A DNA stretch of 38,907 nucleotides, taken from the NCBI RefSeq assembly GCF_900148515.1, contig NZ_FRXN01000009.1, positions 1-38,907 on the forward strand, written 5' to 3'. How positions within the stretch are numbered: the first letter of the stretch is position 1; the number at the start of each line of letters is the position of its first letter. Shown in pieces: positions 16,452-26,400 of the stretch. Position numbers and translations under genes: made by a program. The notes under the pieces are model-generated. The model saw nothing but the letters and a program-made list of their open reading frames with translations. It had not been told where the DNA came from and ran no database searches. The DNA comes from Algoriphagus zhangzhouensis (GTDB lineage Bacteria > Bacteroidota > Bacteroidia > Cytophagales > Cyclobacteriaceae).

Positions 16452-18740
16452 ATGGCAGGTAGGGATACGAAATCAGTCCAATTGTTCCTTTTCGTTGGCC
16501 GAATATACAGCATTCTATCGGCATTAGTAGGAGTATGCTTTATTCAAATAGAAGCCAATTGTCAGGAAATAAATGCTTATAAGACTATCTCTTCTGGTAA
16601 CTTCAATACTCTAAGCATTTGGCAAGTTTATAATGGAACAAGCTGGAATCCAGCTACGAATTTACCTGATCAAACTACAGACATTTATATTGATCAAACT
16701 CATCTACTCACTCTATCTCAAAACGAACAAGTCAAAAGTCTATTTATCAATGCTGAAACTGGTGCTAATCAAAAATTAAACTTAAATGGGTTCAATTTAG
16801 ATGTCTTTGGGAGCTTAAATGCATTTTCCGGAGCAGCACCAGGCTCCCCATCCGGAGCATGGAACAGTCAAAATTGGATAGGTAATTCTCCTTCAAGCAC
16901 TATTACATTTCGAGGTTTGAGTCGAGTTATCATCCCTCTAAATTCATGGAGCGGATTTACAACGAATAGCCGATATTCTGTAATATTTGATCCAGACTCC
17001 GGAGCAGAATTGGTGGTAGAGGAACCTTTTAAGTCTCTGAGTTTTCTAATTGCAAACGGAACAGTCCGACAAAAGCTAGACACCTCAGTCTCTCCCAACT
17101 TTTGCCCTTCATTTTCTTTTAACAATGAAACATTAGTCTATGGTCCAGGACCTTTTGGGACGTTTATTATTGAATCTGGTGGAACTTTGGTGAGCGATTG
17201 TAATGATGATATTATTTTTCGTTCCAATACAACAAGTTCATTGCTATTTGACTTACAATCTAGAGGTCAGTTGGTCTTTGAAGGGAATGCTCCCAAAATG
17301 GAAGTTGCCAATTTTCAATTAAATGGGACTTTGATTTACCGAGGTAGTACCGGTTCCAAAATTTTTGTCGCTAGCACTTTTTTAGACGCAGGCATTCCTA
17401 GTCAAATCCACTCTCTTGAACTTCAAAGCAACAATAATCTCACTTTGCCTGCCTCATTATCCTTTTCAGGAGATATTATAAAAAGTGGAGCGGGAAATTT
17501 CATCGGAACTAATACCCATCTGTATACCAATGGATTCAGTGAGCAGCATATCCCAGAACTGACAATTCAGGATTTTACGCTCAGCAAACCAAGCTCCTCA
17601 CTTATTTCATCAGGAGATTTGGAGGTCTTGAGAAACCATTACATGTATTCAGGGATATTGGATTTAGCTAATCATAATTTAGAATTGAACTCTTCCGGAT
17701 TAGGGGGACTGAATTATTTCGGAGGCAGCTGGAAAAGCATCAATCAATTTACCTATTTCAACACTCCCAATCTTCTCACTTCGGCAAATGCAACATTTCC
17801 ATACGAGGATCAGACCAATGGTGGCTTGAGGAAAGTGCAATTGCTAGGTTCCACTGCAGGTGGAAACCTCACAATCAACTTCACTCAATATCCTGGAGCA
17901 GAATACAATTCAAGTTTTAATGATAATGATGGCACACCTATCCTATATCGCCTATTTTCTTATTTCCAATTTTCCGGATTAAACTCTAGTACAAATCTCC
18001 TTGAAATGAGAATTTCCGCTCATCAATTAATAGTAGATGACGTGGATGATCTTAGAATAGTAGGAACAGGGTATGCTGCACCAGGCTCACATTTACCTGG
18101 ATTGGACCCAACAGAATTATGGGCTAGAAGGCAGATTTCAATTGATGATTTATCAGGTGTCAATTTCACAATTGGCAGTTACAGAACATTAAGCATTTTG
18201 CCAATCGAATTGCTGACATTTGATGCGTTTTGGCAAAATAAAAATGCAATCATTTCTTGGTCATTTGTTGACTCTAAGGATTTACAAATTGAACTATATA
18301 GATCAATAGAAGACACAAATAACTGGATGAATATCGACCAAATAACTTCAGAATCATCCTCCCAAAACAAATTTCAAATATTGGACCCGTCAGCTTCCGT
18401 TTTTAAATCCAATTATTATAAGTTGAAGATCATGGACCAAGACAACTCTGTTCATTGGAGTAAAATAATCAGACTTGGCCCACTGAATTCTCCTGAATCC
18501 AATATTAAAATATATCCTAATCCATATTCCTCTGGCGAACTTTCCATAGTTATACCTTTAGAATATGACGCGAATACAGCTATCATTCAGATCATAAAAA
18601 TTAATGGAGAAGTAATTTATGAATCAAACCTCAATCAAAGTCAAATGATCGAAAAGCTAAAAAGCCTTCCAGCTGGTTCATATTTAATTAGATTTTTTAA
18701 TGACGCAGAATTTCAATTGATTCGTTGGATTCGTAGATAA
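16452..18740 (+). CDS. T9SS-secreted surface or extracellular protein
   Basis: 762 residues. An N-terminal hydrophobic segment (about 11-33) followed by 'EANCQ' looks like a signal peptide with a long n-region. The body begins with 'ISSGNFNTLSIWQVYNGTSW', a motif common in Bacteroidota secreted beta-helix-like proteins, and continues with Asn/Ser/Gly-rich strands. The segment around residues 578-600 ('ILPIELLTFDAFWQNKNAI') is the FN3-like linker usually found before T9SS signals. The C-terminus ('IYPNPYSSGELSI' to 'FQLIRWIRR') is a T9SS type A sorting domain. No catalytic motif is visible, so adhesion, matrix or structural roles are the best guess. ATG at 16452 is the first start in frame. 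Confidence 0.8.
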   Translation: MAGRDTKSVQLFLFVGRIYSILSALVGVCFIQIEANCQEINAYKTISSGNFNTLSIWQVYNGTSWNPATNLPDQTTDIYIDQTHLLTLSQNEQVKSLFINAETGANQKLNLNGFNLDVFGSLNAFSGAAPGSPSGAWNSQNWIGNSPSSTITFRGLSRVIIPLNSWSGFTTNSRYSVIFDPDSGAELVVEEPFKSLSFLIANGTVRQKLDTSVSPNFCPSFSFNNETLVYGPGPFGTFIIESGGTLVSDCNDDIIFRSNTTSSLLFDLQSRGQLVFEGNAPKMEVANFQLNGTLIYRGSTGSKIFVASTFLDAGIPSQIHSLELQSNNNLTLPASLSFSGDIIKSGAGNFIGTNTHLYTNGFSEQHIPELTIQDFTLSKPSSSLISSGDLEVLRNHYMYSGILDLANHNLELNSSGLGGLNYFGGSWKSINQFTYFNTPNLLTSANATFPYEDQTNGGLRKVQLLGSTAGGNLTINFTQYPGAEYNSSFNDNDGTPILYRLFSYFQFSGLNSSTNLLEMRISAHQLIVDDVDDLRIVGTGYAAPGSHLPGLDPTELWARRQISIDDLSGVNFTIGSYRTLSILPIELLTFDAFWQNKNAIISWSFVDSKDLQIELYRSIEDTNNWMNIDQITSESSSQNKFQILDPSASVFKSNYYKLKIMDQDNSVHWSKIIRLGPLNSPESNIKIYPNPYSSGELSIVIPLEYDANTAIIQIIKINGEVIYESNLNQSQMIEKLKSLPAGSYLIRFFNDAEFQLIRWIRR

Positions 18741-18814
18741 ACTCAGATTATCAAAAACCCAAATTGAGTTTCCTCCAATTTTTCTATCTTGAAAGTTCAA
18801 CCTTAACCCAACCT

Positions 18815-20128
18815 ATGACCATTTTATATGTATTGATCAGTATTGCCATTTTGGTACTATTGATCGTCTGGGCAAAGCTCAATCCATTTTTGGCTTTTTT
18901 GATTTCTTCTATTTGTGCTGGCTTTTTATTGGGAGTTCCTCCAGAGCAAATTGCCAGTTCAGTTCAAAATGGAATGGGGCACCTATTGGGGGATCTGGTC
19001 ATCGTCATCGTAATGGGAGCAATGCTTGGAAAGCTAGTCGCCGAAAGTGGAGCCGCACAAAGGATAGCGAATTTCTTGATGAAGGTTTTTGGAGAAAAAC
19101 ATATCACGTGGGCTATGTCTTTGACCGGTTTGGTAGTAGGAATCCCACTTTTTTACAATGTAGGCTTTGTACTATTAGTGCCTTTGGCTTTTACGGTAGC
19201 CTATCAATATAAAATATCTGCAGTTTATGTCGGAATCCCATTATTGGCTGCACTTTCCGTCACTCATGGATTTCTACCTCCACATCCATCTCCAGCTGCT
19301 TTGGTGGCTCAATTTGATGCCAATATGGGTTTAACCCTTTTTTATGGCTTCTTGATCACTATCCCAACGGTGGCAATCGCGGGTCCCATCTTTGCCTCAA
19401 GGCTAAAAAATATCGAAGCGAAACCTCTGAAGACATTCCAGGCAGAAATAAAAGATGAAAGTGAGTTACCTGGAATTGCCAATAGCTTTATAACAGCTCT
19501 ATTGCCTGTAGTCCTATTGGTAAGTACGACCGCACTAAACTTAAATATTTCACCGGAAAGCTCATTTGCTCCAATCGTAAGCTTCATTTCTGATCCAGGC
19601 ATGGTTATGTTGATTTCCGTGCTTATTGCGACATACACTTTAGGTTTAAAAAGAAAATACTCCATGAGTCAAATCATGGATCTTTATACCCAAGCGACAA
19701 AAGACATCGCGATGATCTTGTTGATTGTTGCTGGAGCTGGGGCATTGAAGCAAATCTTCACTGATTCTGGAGTTAGCTTGGTCATTGCCGAAGGATTGAA
19801 AACTTGGCAGATGCATCCATTGGTTTTGGCTTGGTTGATCACAGCAATTATTCGAGTTTGTGTTGGGTCAGCAACCGTGGCTGGACTAACTACAGCAGGT
19901 ATTATAGCTCCTTTGGTAACAACCATGAATGTAGATCCAAATCTTCTAGTTTTGTCTATCGGAGCCGGAAGTTTGATGTTTTCACATTTCAACGATGCCG
20001 GGTTTTGGATGTACAAAGAGTTTTTTAATGTCAGCATTAAAGACACCATCAAAACCTGGTCAGTGATGGAAACATTAGTCGCCGTATTTGGACTAATTGG
20101 TGTATTGATTTTAGACTTGTTTATTTAA
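18815..20128 (+). CDS. GntP-family permease (gluconate / D-serine type H+ symporter)
   Basis: 437 residues from the ATG at 18815. A TTG at 18764 would add 17 residues not seen in the family; GntP proteins begin directly with the first membrane segment, as here ('MTILYVLISIAILVLLIVWA'). About 12 hydrophobic segments, 'VMGAMLGKLVAESGAAQRIA' after the second, 'GLVVGIPLFYNVGFVLLVPL', 'HGFLPPHPSPAALV' and 'AGLTTAGIIAPL' are characteristic of GntP/Gnt/DsdX transporters. Substrates in the family are gluconate, other sugar acids, fructuronate or D-serine. The downstream RidA-family gene, six bases away, hints at an amino or hydroxy acid that gives reactive enamines, but this is inference. Confidence 0.9.
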   Translation: MTILYVLISIAILVLLIVWAKLNPFLAFLISSICAGFLLGVPPEQIASSVQNGMGHLLGDLVIVIVMGAMLGKLVAESGAAQRIANFLMKVFGEKHITWAMSLTGLVVGIPLFYNVGFVLLVPLAFTVAYQYKISAVYVGIPLLAALSVTHGFLPPHPSPAALVAQFDANMGLTLFYGFLITIPTVAIAGPIFASRLKNIEAKPLKTFQAEIKDESELPGIANSFITALLPVVLLVSTTALNLNISPESSFAPIVSFISDPGMVMLISVLIATYTLGLKRKYSMSQIMDLYTQATKDIAMILLIVAGAGALKQIFTDSGVSLVIAEGLKTWQMHPLVLAWLITAIIRVCVGSATVAGLTTAGIIAPLVTTMNVDPNLLVLSIGAGSLMFSHFNDAGFWMYKEFFNVSIKDTIKTWSVMETLVAVFGLIGVLILDLFI

Positions 20129-20134
20129 AAATAT

Positions 20135-20608
20135 ATGGAAACAGCAGAAAGTAACTTTGCAAAATTAGGACTCAATCTACCACCTGCTCCCAAACCATTG
20201 GGAGTTTACAAGCCTTGTCTCATTGATGGAAAATATTTGTATCTATCAGGACACGGAACAGTCCAAGACGATGGTACTTTGATCATCGGAAGAATCGGGG
20301 AGGATATGGATATGGATCAGGGAAAATTGGCAGCCAGACAAGTCGGATTGGCCATGCTTTCCACTATCAAAGCGAATTTGGGATCTTTGAATCGAGTGAA
20401 AAGAGTCATCAAGGTTCTCGGAATGGTCAATTGCATTTCCACCTTTGAAAAACATCCATTCGTCATCAATGGAGCAAGTGAACTCTTTGCTCAAGTATGG
20501 GGAGAAGAAAATGGAATTGGAGTACGTTCTGCTGTAGGAATGGGAACACTTCCAGATAATATCCCTGTGGAAATCGAAGCTATGTTTGAATTGCATGAAG
20601 GAGCCTAA
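20135..20608 (+). CDS. RidA / YjgF-family protein
   Basis: 157 residues, longer than classic RidA (about 128) and of the YjgF-like subgroup with an N-terminal extension ('LGLNLPPAPKPLGVYKP'). Typical motifs are 'LYLSGHGTVQDDGTLIIGRI', 'QVGLAMLSTIKANLGSLNRV' and 'EIEAMFELHEGA' at the C-terminus. RidA hydrolyses 2-aminoacrylate-type enamine/imine intermediates released by PLP enzymes; the arginine that RidA uses for this lies in the second half ('VRSAVGMGTLPDNIPVEIEA' is the matching region). This subgroup's substrate is not established. It is probably translated with the GntP permease (six-base gap). Its stop codon overlaps the stop of the convergent mltF-like gene. Confidence 0.88.
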   Translation: METAESNFAKLGLNLPPAPKPLGVYKPCLIDGKYLYLSGHGTVQDDGTLIIGRIGEDMDMDQGKLAARQVGLAMLSTIKANLGSLNRVKRVIKVLGMVNCISTFEKHPFVINGASELFAQVWGEENGIGVRSAVGMGTLPDNIPVEIEAMFELHEGA

Positions 20609-20614
20609 GGCTCC
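20600..20614. terminator. Small hairpin over two overlapping stop codons
   Basis: GGAGCC-TAA-GGCTCC, a 6-bp stem, spans the TAA of the RidA gene and the TAG of the convergent gene. It lacks a T-run, so it is at best a weak transcription terminator. Confidence 0.35.
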
Positions 20615-21996
20615 ACCAATGCTTTATAGGACTCAAAGATATTCAAGACATCCTTGACATAGTTTACTGCCAAATGACCTTTGGCAAACCCACTTTTGAC
20701 TATAGGATCCCGATAATATTCGGGATCACTTTTTAATTCCAGAAAAGAAGCGACGTCTTTCCAGCTTTGAGTATTTGCACCATACTTTAGGGCCAATCTC
20801 CAAGCATCCTCCACATGACCATGGCCAATATTGTAAGAAGCTAAGACAAATTTGATCCTCTCATTGGTTTCAGGGACTCTCTCCATCCAAAACTTATCCA
20901 AATACCTCAAGTACCGGATTCCTCCCATTAGTGATTGAGTTGGGTCATTAGGGTTTTCCACCCCAAACCGTTCCAAAGTAACAGGCATCAGTTGCAAGAG
21001 ACCTTTGGCTCCAGCATATGAAGTAGCCGTAGTATCAAATCTGGATTCTTTGTAAACCAATGAAGCGAGAAGTCTCCAGTCCCAACCTAATTCTCCAGCT
21101 CCTTCTTGAATTAGCTCGTCATAGACAGAAATTCTATTTCCTGCCAAAGAAGAAAATGGACTAGTTGATCTGAAATAGCTATTCTTTGAATTAAGAAAGT
21201 ACTTCGCGTATAGCATCGGAATAAATTGCTTTTGTTTATCCTCTAGCCATTGGTTGACTGACTCTAAAAGTTTTGGAGAATTGTCACGGACGACCCAGGA
21301 GACATTTTCAGCATCTGTCACTTTCCATTTGATGTCCAATCCTTCATAATAGGTAGCATTTGCCAATGCAATATTTTGATCTGCAAGCGTATACTTTATT
21401 TCACCCTCCACTACTTGATCAATCAACGATTCTTCATGAAGCGGAGACTCCATGACCATAAAATCCACTTGAAGAGAATCCTTGATTTTACAAAGTTGAG
21501 ATTTGTAAATAGCACCATGTCTTACATAAACAGTGTCCGATTGCAAATCTTCCCAAGATTGAATCGATTCGTTTTCACGGCTGACTAAAACTGTACTGAT
21601 TTTTCCTAAAGGAGAGGTAAATGTTGCTTTGCTTTCCCGATCAGGATTAGTCTCCAAATTCATAGCAATGATATCCACCCGACCATCATTTAGATACTCA
21701 AATGCTTTATCAATATCTGAAACCAAAACGAGATTGAGCTGAACACCAAGTCTTTTTGCTAGGTCTCGCAAAAGCTCGTATTCATACCCCATTCTTCTAC
21801 CTCGATAGATATAAAAACCAGTAGAATTATTATCCACAGCAGCTCTAATAAAGCCACGGGTTTTTATTCCTTCTAAATCTAGAATGTAAGTTTCTTTGGC
21901 AAAGGGATCCTGAAAATGCTTCTCCAAAAAGGTGCATTGCACACCAAAAAGCAAGATTATCAGGGTTCCAAATAGAATGATGACTCCTTTTCTCAT
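20605..21996 (-). CDS. mltF: MltF-like lytic transglycosylase lipoprotein (SBP_bac_3 + SLT)
   Basis: 463 residues. The N-terminal signal ends in a cysteine (C21, 'LLFGVQC'), suggesting a lipoprotein though the lipobox is not ideal. Residues about 35-265 form a family-3 solute-binding-like domain ('GYEYELLRDLAKRLGVQL', 'GRVDIIAMNLETNPDRES'), as in MltF, where it regulates the enzyme on binding muropeptides. Residues about 295-420 form the SLT catalytic domain: 'LASLVYKESRFDTTATSYAG' carries the catalytic glutamate E317, followed by 'AKGLLQLMPVT' and 'VLASYNIGHGHVEDA'. It cleaves glycan strands of peptidoglycan in the periplasm with anhydro-muropeptide formation. ATG at 21996. It converges on the RidA gene with a 4-base stop overlap. 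Confidence 0.9.
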   Translation of the reverse strand: MRKGVIILFGTLIILLFGVQCTFLEKHFQDPFAKETYILDLEGIKTRGFIRAAVDNNSTGFYIYRGRRMGYEYELLRDLAKRLGVQLNLVLVSDIDKAFEYLNDGRVDIIAMNLETNPDRESKATFTSPLGKISTVLVSRENESIQSWEDLQSDTVYVRHGAIYKSQLCKIKDSLQVDFMVMESPLHEESLIDQVVEGEIKYTLADQNIALANATYYEGLDIKWKVTDAENVSWVVRDNSPKLLESVNQWLEDKQKQFIPMLYAKYFLNSKNSYFRSTSPFSSLAGNRISVYDELIQEGAGELGWDWRLLASLVYKESRFDTTATSYAGAKGLLQLMPVTLERFGVENPNDPTQSLMGGIRYLRYLDKFWMERVPETNERIKFVLASYNIGHGHVEDAWRLALKYGANTQSWKDVASFLELKSDPEYYRDPIVKSGFAKGHLAVNYVKDVLNIFESYKALVEP

Positions 21997-22074
21997 ACAC
22001 TGGGACTAGGCCCCGGATGTTCCGAAAGGTCTGATAGTCAAAGTGTATGCCAAAAAGAAAATGGAAATCTTAAT

Positions 22075-22105
22075 AAATAAAAAAGGGCGATTGAGATCGC
22101 CCTTT
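22075..22105 (-). terminator. Intrinsic terminator of RND efflux operon
   Basis: On the minus strand a 10-bp stem AAAGGGCGAT/ATCGCCCTTT (22096-22105 with 22082-22091) and 4-base loop are followed by a T-rich run. It lies just past the TolC-like stop codon. Confidence 0.9.
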
Positions 22106-22108
22106 CAT

Positions 22109-23452
22109 TTAATTTTCTTCAGGTAATTCGAGTTGCTCAAAACTGTTCTCAAAAAATATCTTTCCAGACAATCTCATTAGCTCAATTTCCTGCTCTTTGA
22201 TATTATAAATCGAAGTAATCAATCGATTTTCTGCAGTCAATAAATTCACCTGCGCGTCTCTAAATTCCAAATACGAAGCGATACCCAATCGGAACCTTTC
22301 TAGAGCAATTTCAGAACTCTCTTTGGCCACGGCATAGTTTCTCTGTTCAATTTCCAACAACTCTCTATTGTTCACATAGGTATTGAAAGCTCGATACAAA
22401 TCAGACTTTAACTGAATTTCAAATTGATCAACCGCATAGCCTTGGATCTTCTGTTGGACTTTCGCATTCTGAATTCTTCGGTTCAAAGTAAAACCTGAAA
22501 ACAGATTCATAGTCACGTTCCCTCCGTAATTAAATCCTGATCTTTGATTTTGAATCAAAAACCCTGCATCTGAATTTGAGGTATTGTTGACATAATTTGC
22601 ATTTAAGTTGACAGCTGGGAGCCTAGACACTTGCAATTCCTTCATTTGAAGAAAGGCATCATTCTCTTGTCTTTGGATAACTAACCATTGCTTGTTGTCC
22701 ATAAAAGCATTCTCCTCCAAATCCAACAATCTAAGTTCTTCACCTACATTAATTGTGTCTTGGATAGAGAACTCAGTATCTGGACTCAAAGCCATCAGTT
22801 CATTCAAGTTAATCCTAGCAGCCTTGATTACCTGATTTTGGGTTTTCAGCAAACTCAAATCACTATTATAATCCACTTCCGCCGTTAAGAAATCTCTTTT
22901 ACCTGCACCTCCCAATTCATATTGAGCCTGAGCAATGTCCAAACGAGCCTGGCTCAACTCTAAGGTTCTTTCCAAAACCTTATATCTCTGAAGTTCTAAA
23001 ACCAAACGATAGTAAGCAGTAGAAATACCAGCGACGGTATTCTCAACTGCCACTTTTGCCTGCAGCTCAGAGATCTCTTCCAAGACGCCAAGTCTTTTCA
23101 AAACCACAATAGCTTCTGGACGGAATCCATAGATACCTGCAAGGGTAAAGTTCTCCGTTCTGGATTTCGCACCATCAATTTGGCGTGGCTCTGGATCACT
23201 GACGAATGTCTGAGTTACATTTTCCTTTGAAAAGCTCCTTGCATAGGTTGCGTCAATAACCGGCAAGAAAGCTCCCCATCCGATCCGAATATCACCTTGT
23301 CTCAAATTGACGGTTTCCACCGCCATTTTGATATCGAGGTTATTTTCTAAACCAGTCTGGATCGCCTTTTCGAGATCCAAAGGTTCTGTAGATTGAGCAA
23401 AGGAATAATGTATAAAAAGGCTCAATACGAGCCCCAAGCATAACTTCTTCAT
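22109..23452 (-). CDS. TolC-family outer-membrane efflux channel
   Basis: 447 residues with a signal peptide ('LCLGLVLSLFIHYSFAQ', about 4-20). Two homologous OEP repeats rich in coiled-coil heptads are visible (for example 'KVLERTLELSQARLDIAQAQ' and 'AKESSEIALERFRLGIASYL'), typical of the trimeric alpha-barrel/beta-barrel channel. It is the outer-membrane exit duct of the tripartite RND pump encoded immediately upstream. Its ATG overlaps the pump's TAA stop by one base (TAATG, 23450-23454), a sign of translational coupling. Last gene of the operon. Confidence 0.93.
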   Translation of the reverse strand: MKKLCLGLVLSLFIHYSFAQSTEPLDLEKAIQTGLENNLDIKMAVETVNLRQGDIRIGWGAFLPVIDATYARSFSKENVTQTFVSDPEPRQIDGAKSRTENFTLAGIYGFRPEAIVVLKRLGVLEEISELQAKVAVENTVAGISTAYYRLVLELQRYKVLERTLELSQARLDIAQAQYELGGAGKRDFLTAEVDYNSDLSLLKTQNQVIKAARINLNELMALSPDTEFSIQDTINVGEELRLLDLEENAFMDNKQWLVIQRQENDAFLQMKELQVSRLPAVNLNANYVNNTSNSDAGFLIQNQRSGFNYGGNVTMNLFSGFTLNRRIQNAKVQQKIQGYAVDQFEIQLKSDLYRAFNTYVNNRELLEIEQRNYAVAKESSEIALERFRLGIASYLEFRDAQVNLLTAENRLITSIYNIKEQEIELMRLSGKIFFENSFEQLELPEEN

Positions 23453-26400
23453 TAAATTCTGGCTAGTCTTCCTTCTTTTGAAGTCAAATATGTATAAATA
23501 GCTGGGATGACAAATAATGTCAAGATGGTTGCAAAGGCCAATCCTCCGATTACTGCTGCTCCCATAGGAACTCTACTTTCGGCACCAGCTCCCAAGGCCA
23601 AGGCGATAGGCAAAATCCCTAAAATTGTTGATAGCGAAGTCATCAAGATTGGTCTGAATCGTGCGACCGCAGCCCCATAGATTGCTTCTTTGACATCCAT
23701 CCCACTTGCTTTTCTTTGATTGGCAAATTCCACAATCAAAATACCGTTTTTGGTTACCAAACCAATCAACATGATGATTCCGATCTGACTGAAAATATTC
23801 AAGGTGAAATTGAAAGCCCATAAGGTCAATAAAGCTCCAAAAATCGCCAGCGGCACAGTAAACATGATTGTCAATGGATCCAAGAAACTCTCGAATTGGG
23901 CTGACAGCACCAAATAAATCAAGATCAAAGCAAATAAGAATGCGAAGATCAAACTGTTGGAACTTTCTCGGAATTCTTTCGATGGCCCGGCAACATCTGT
24001 TGCAAATGAATCATCCAAAACTTCCGCTGCAATTCTATCCATTTCATCCAAACCATCGCCAATTGTAAATCCTTCCGCTAGGTTAGCAGATACAGTAGCT
24101 GAAACGAATCGGTTAAATCTATAAAGCTGAGGAGGGGTGCTCTTCTCCACTACTTTCACCAAGTTATCCAATTGTACCAATTGGCCGTTTTCTGCTCTTA
24201 CATAAAGCATTCTCAAGTTTACAGGCTCATTTCTATCTTCCAATTGCATTTCACCTACTACTTGATATTGCTTTCCATTCATGATGAAATAGGCAAATCG
24301 CTGTCCTGAGTAGGAAAGTTGAAGGGTTCTGGCAATTTCTTGAACTGACACTCCAATATTCCTTGCTTTCTCTCTATCAATCTCAATTTCCAATTCAGGC
24401 TTGGTAAATTTCAAATTGATATCGGCGAAAATAAAAGTGGAGCTTTGTCCTACTCTCTCCATAAAAGTAGGGATCACTTCTTTTAATTTTTCCAAAGTAG
24501 GAGCCTGTAACACGTATTGCACTGGTAGACCTCCCCTTCTATCCCCAATAGACTGAGGCTCAGAAGCAAAAGCTCTAACAGAAGTATAGCCTTTTAACTT
24601 TTGATTGATTTTAGTGAAATACTCATGCTGAGTCATCGATCTATTTTCAGCATCAGTCAATATAAATCTGACAAATCCCGAGTTGGTACTGGAAGAACCA
24701 AAGCCTGGAGAAGTAACTGATATCAATCCTGTAACTTCATCAGCTGGAAACGTCTGTTTAAAATCAGCAACCATTTCGTCGATCACTCGATCCATATAAC
24801 CAAATGTTGCTCCTTCTGGGCCTGACAATTGGATTCTTATCTCACCTCTATCTTCAACTGGAGAAAGTTCTGAAGGAATTTGATTGAACAACCAATAAAT
24901 ACCGAAGACCATGAATCCAATTATTGGGAAAGCTACCCATCTGAAATTCATAAACCAGCTCAAAGCTCGATCATATCTGTCATTGATCCAGACAAAACCA
25001 GGCTCAGTGAAATTGTAAAACCAATTATGCTTCTCTCTTCTCTTCAGTAATCTAGAGCTAAGCATTGGTGTCATTGTCAAAGCCACAAAAGATGAAATAA
25101 TCACCGATCCCGCTACTACAATACCGAATTCTCTAAATAGACGACCTGTCGTTCCTGTCAAGAAAATTACCGGCAAGAATACAGCTGCAAGAGCTACAGT
25201 AGTTGCGATTACCGCGAAGAAAATTTCCTCAGCTCCCTGTTGAGCTGCTTGAAGTGGTTTTTCACCTTTTTCGATCCTCGTATAAATGTTTTCCAGTACC
25301 ACAATGGCATCATCCACCACGAGACCAATCGAAAGGACTATACCCAATAAGGTCAATACGTTGATGGAGAAATCCATCATATACATGATAAAGAAGACCC
25401 CAATCAATGAAATCGGTATCGTTATTACCGGAATAAAGGTAGTCCTCCAGTCTCTCAGGAAAAGGAAAATGATAGCTACTACTAGAATAAAGGCAGTAAT
25501 GATAGTCTCCTGTACTTCAGAAATTGAGCTTCGGATATACTTTGTGGAGTCAAAACCAATTTCAAGCCCTACGTCAGCCGGAAGGTCTTTTTTGATGTAT
25601 TCCAATCGTCTATAGAATTCATCAACAATCTCAATATTATTAGAACCTGGAAGTGGAACTAAAACCACACCTACCATCGGAACTCCGTCCCTTTTTAAGA
25701 CCGTTCTTTCGTTGAGTGCTGCCAACTCTGCACGGCCCACATCTTGGAATCGTACAATATTATTTTGATCCTCCTTAATAATCAATTGATTGAACTCATT
25801 AGGCGTCGAAAGCCTACTTTTAGTTCGAACTGAAAGCTCAATTGTTTCTCCTTCAATTCTTCCAGAAGGCAATTCCACGTTTTCAGATTGGACTTTAGAA
25901 AGGACATCCAATGGAGTCACTCCATAAGACGCCATTTTCAGTGGGTCCATTCTTAATCGGATAGCGTATTCCTTTTCTCCCCAAATCTGGACTCTGCTGA
26001 CTCCAGGAATGGTCTGCAATCTCTCTTTAAATATGTTTTCAGCGATATCTGAAAGATCCAACAGACTTCTTTCATCACTTTTTACATTCAAAAAAACGAT
26101 CGGCTGGGAATCAGCATCGGCTTTTGAAACAACAGGAGGTTCTGCATCTGGAGGCAGGTTTCTTTGGGCACCAGACACTTTATCTCTTACATCATTGGCA
26201 GCAGCTTCCAAATCCGCTCCGATGTCAAACTCCACCGTAATACTACTAGAACCGTCATTTGACGAAGATGTCAAAGATTTGATTCCCTGGATTCCATTGA
26301 TCGCCTCTTCCAATGGTTCAGTAATCTGTGCTTCGATTACATCTGCATTGGCCCCAACATAGGTTGTTCGTACGTTAATGATTGGAGGATCCACACTTGG

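Noticed and set aside
22017..22060. TACACTTTG as promoter for the mltF-like gene
   Set aside because: Spacing inside the element is one base off the TAnnTTTG consensus and no -33 element is present.
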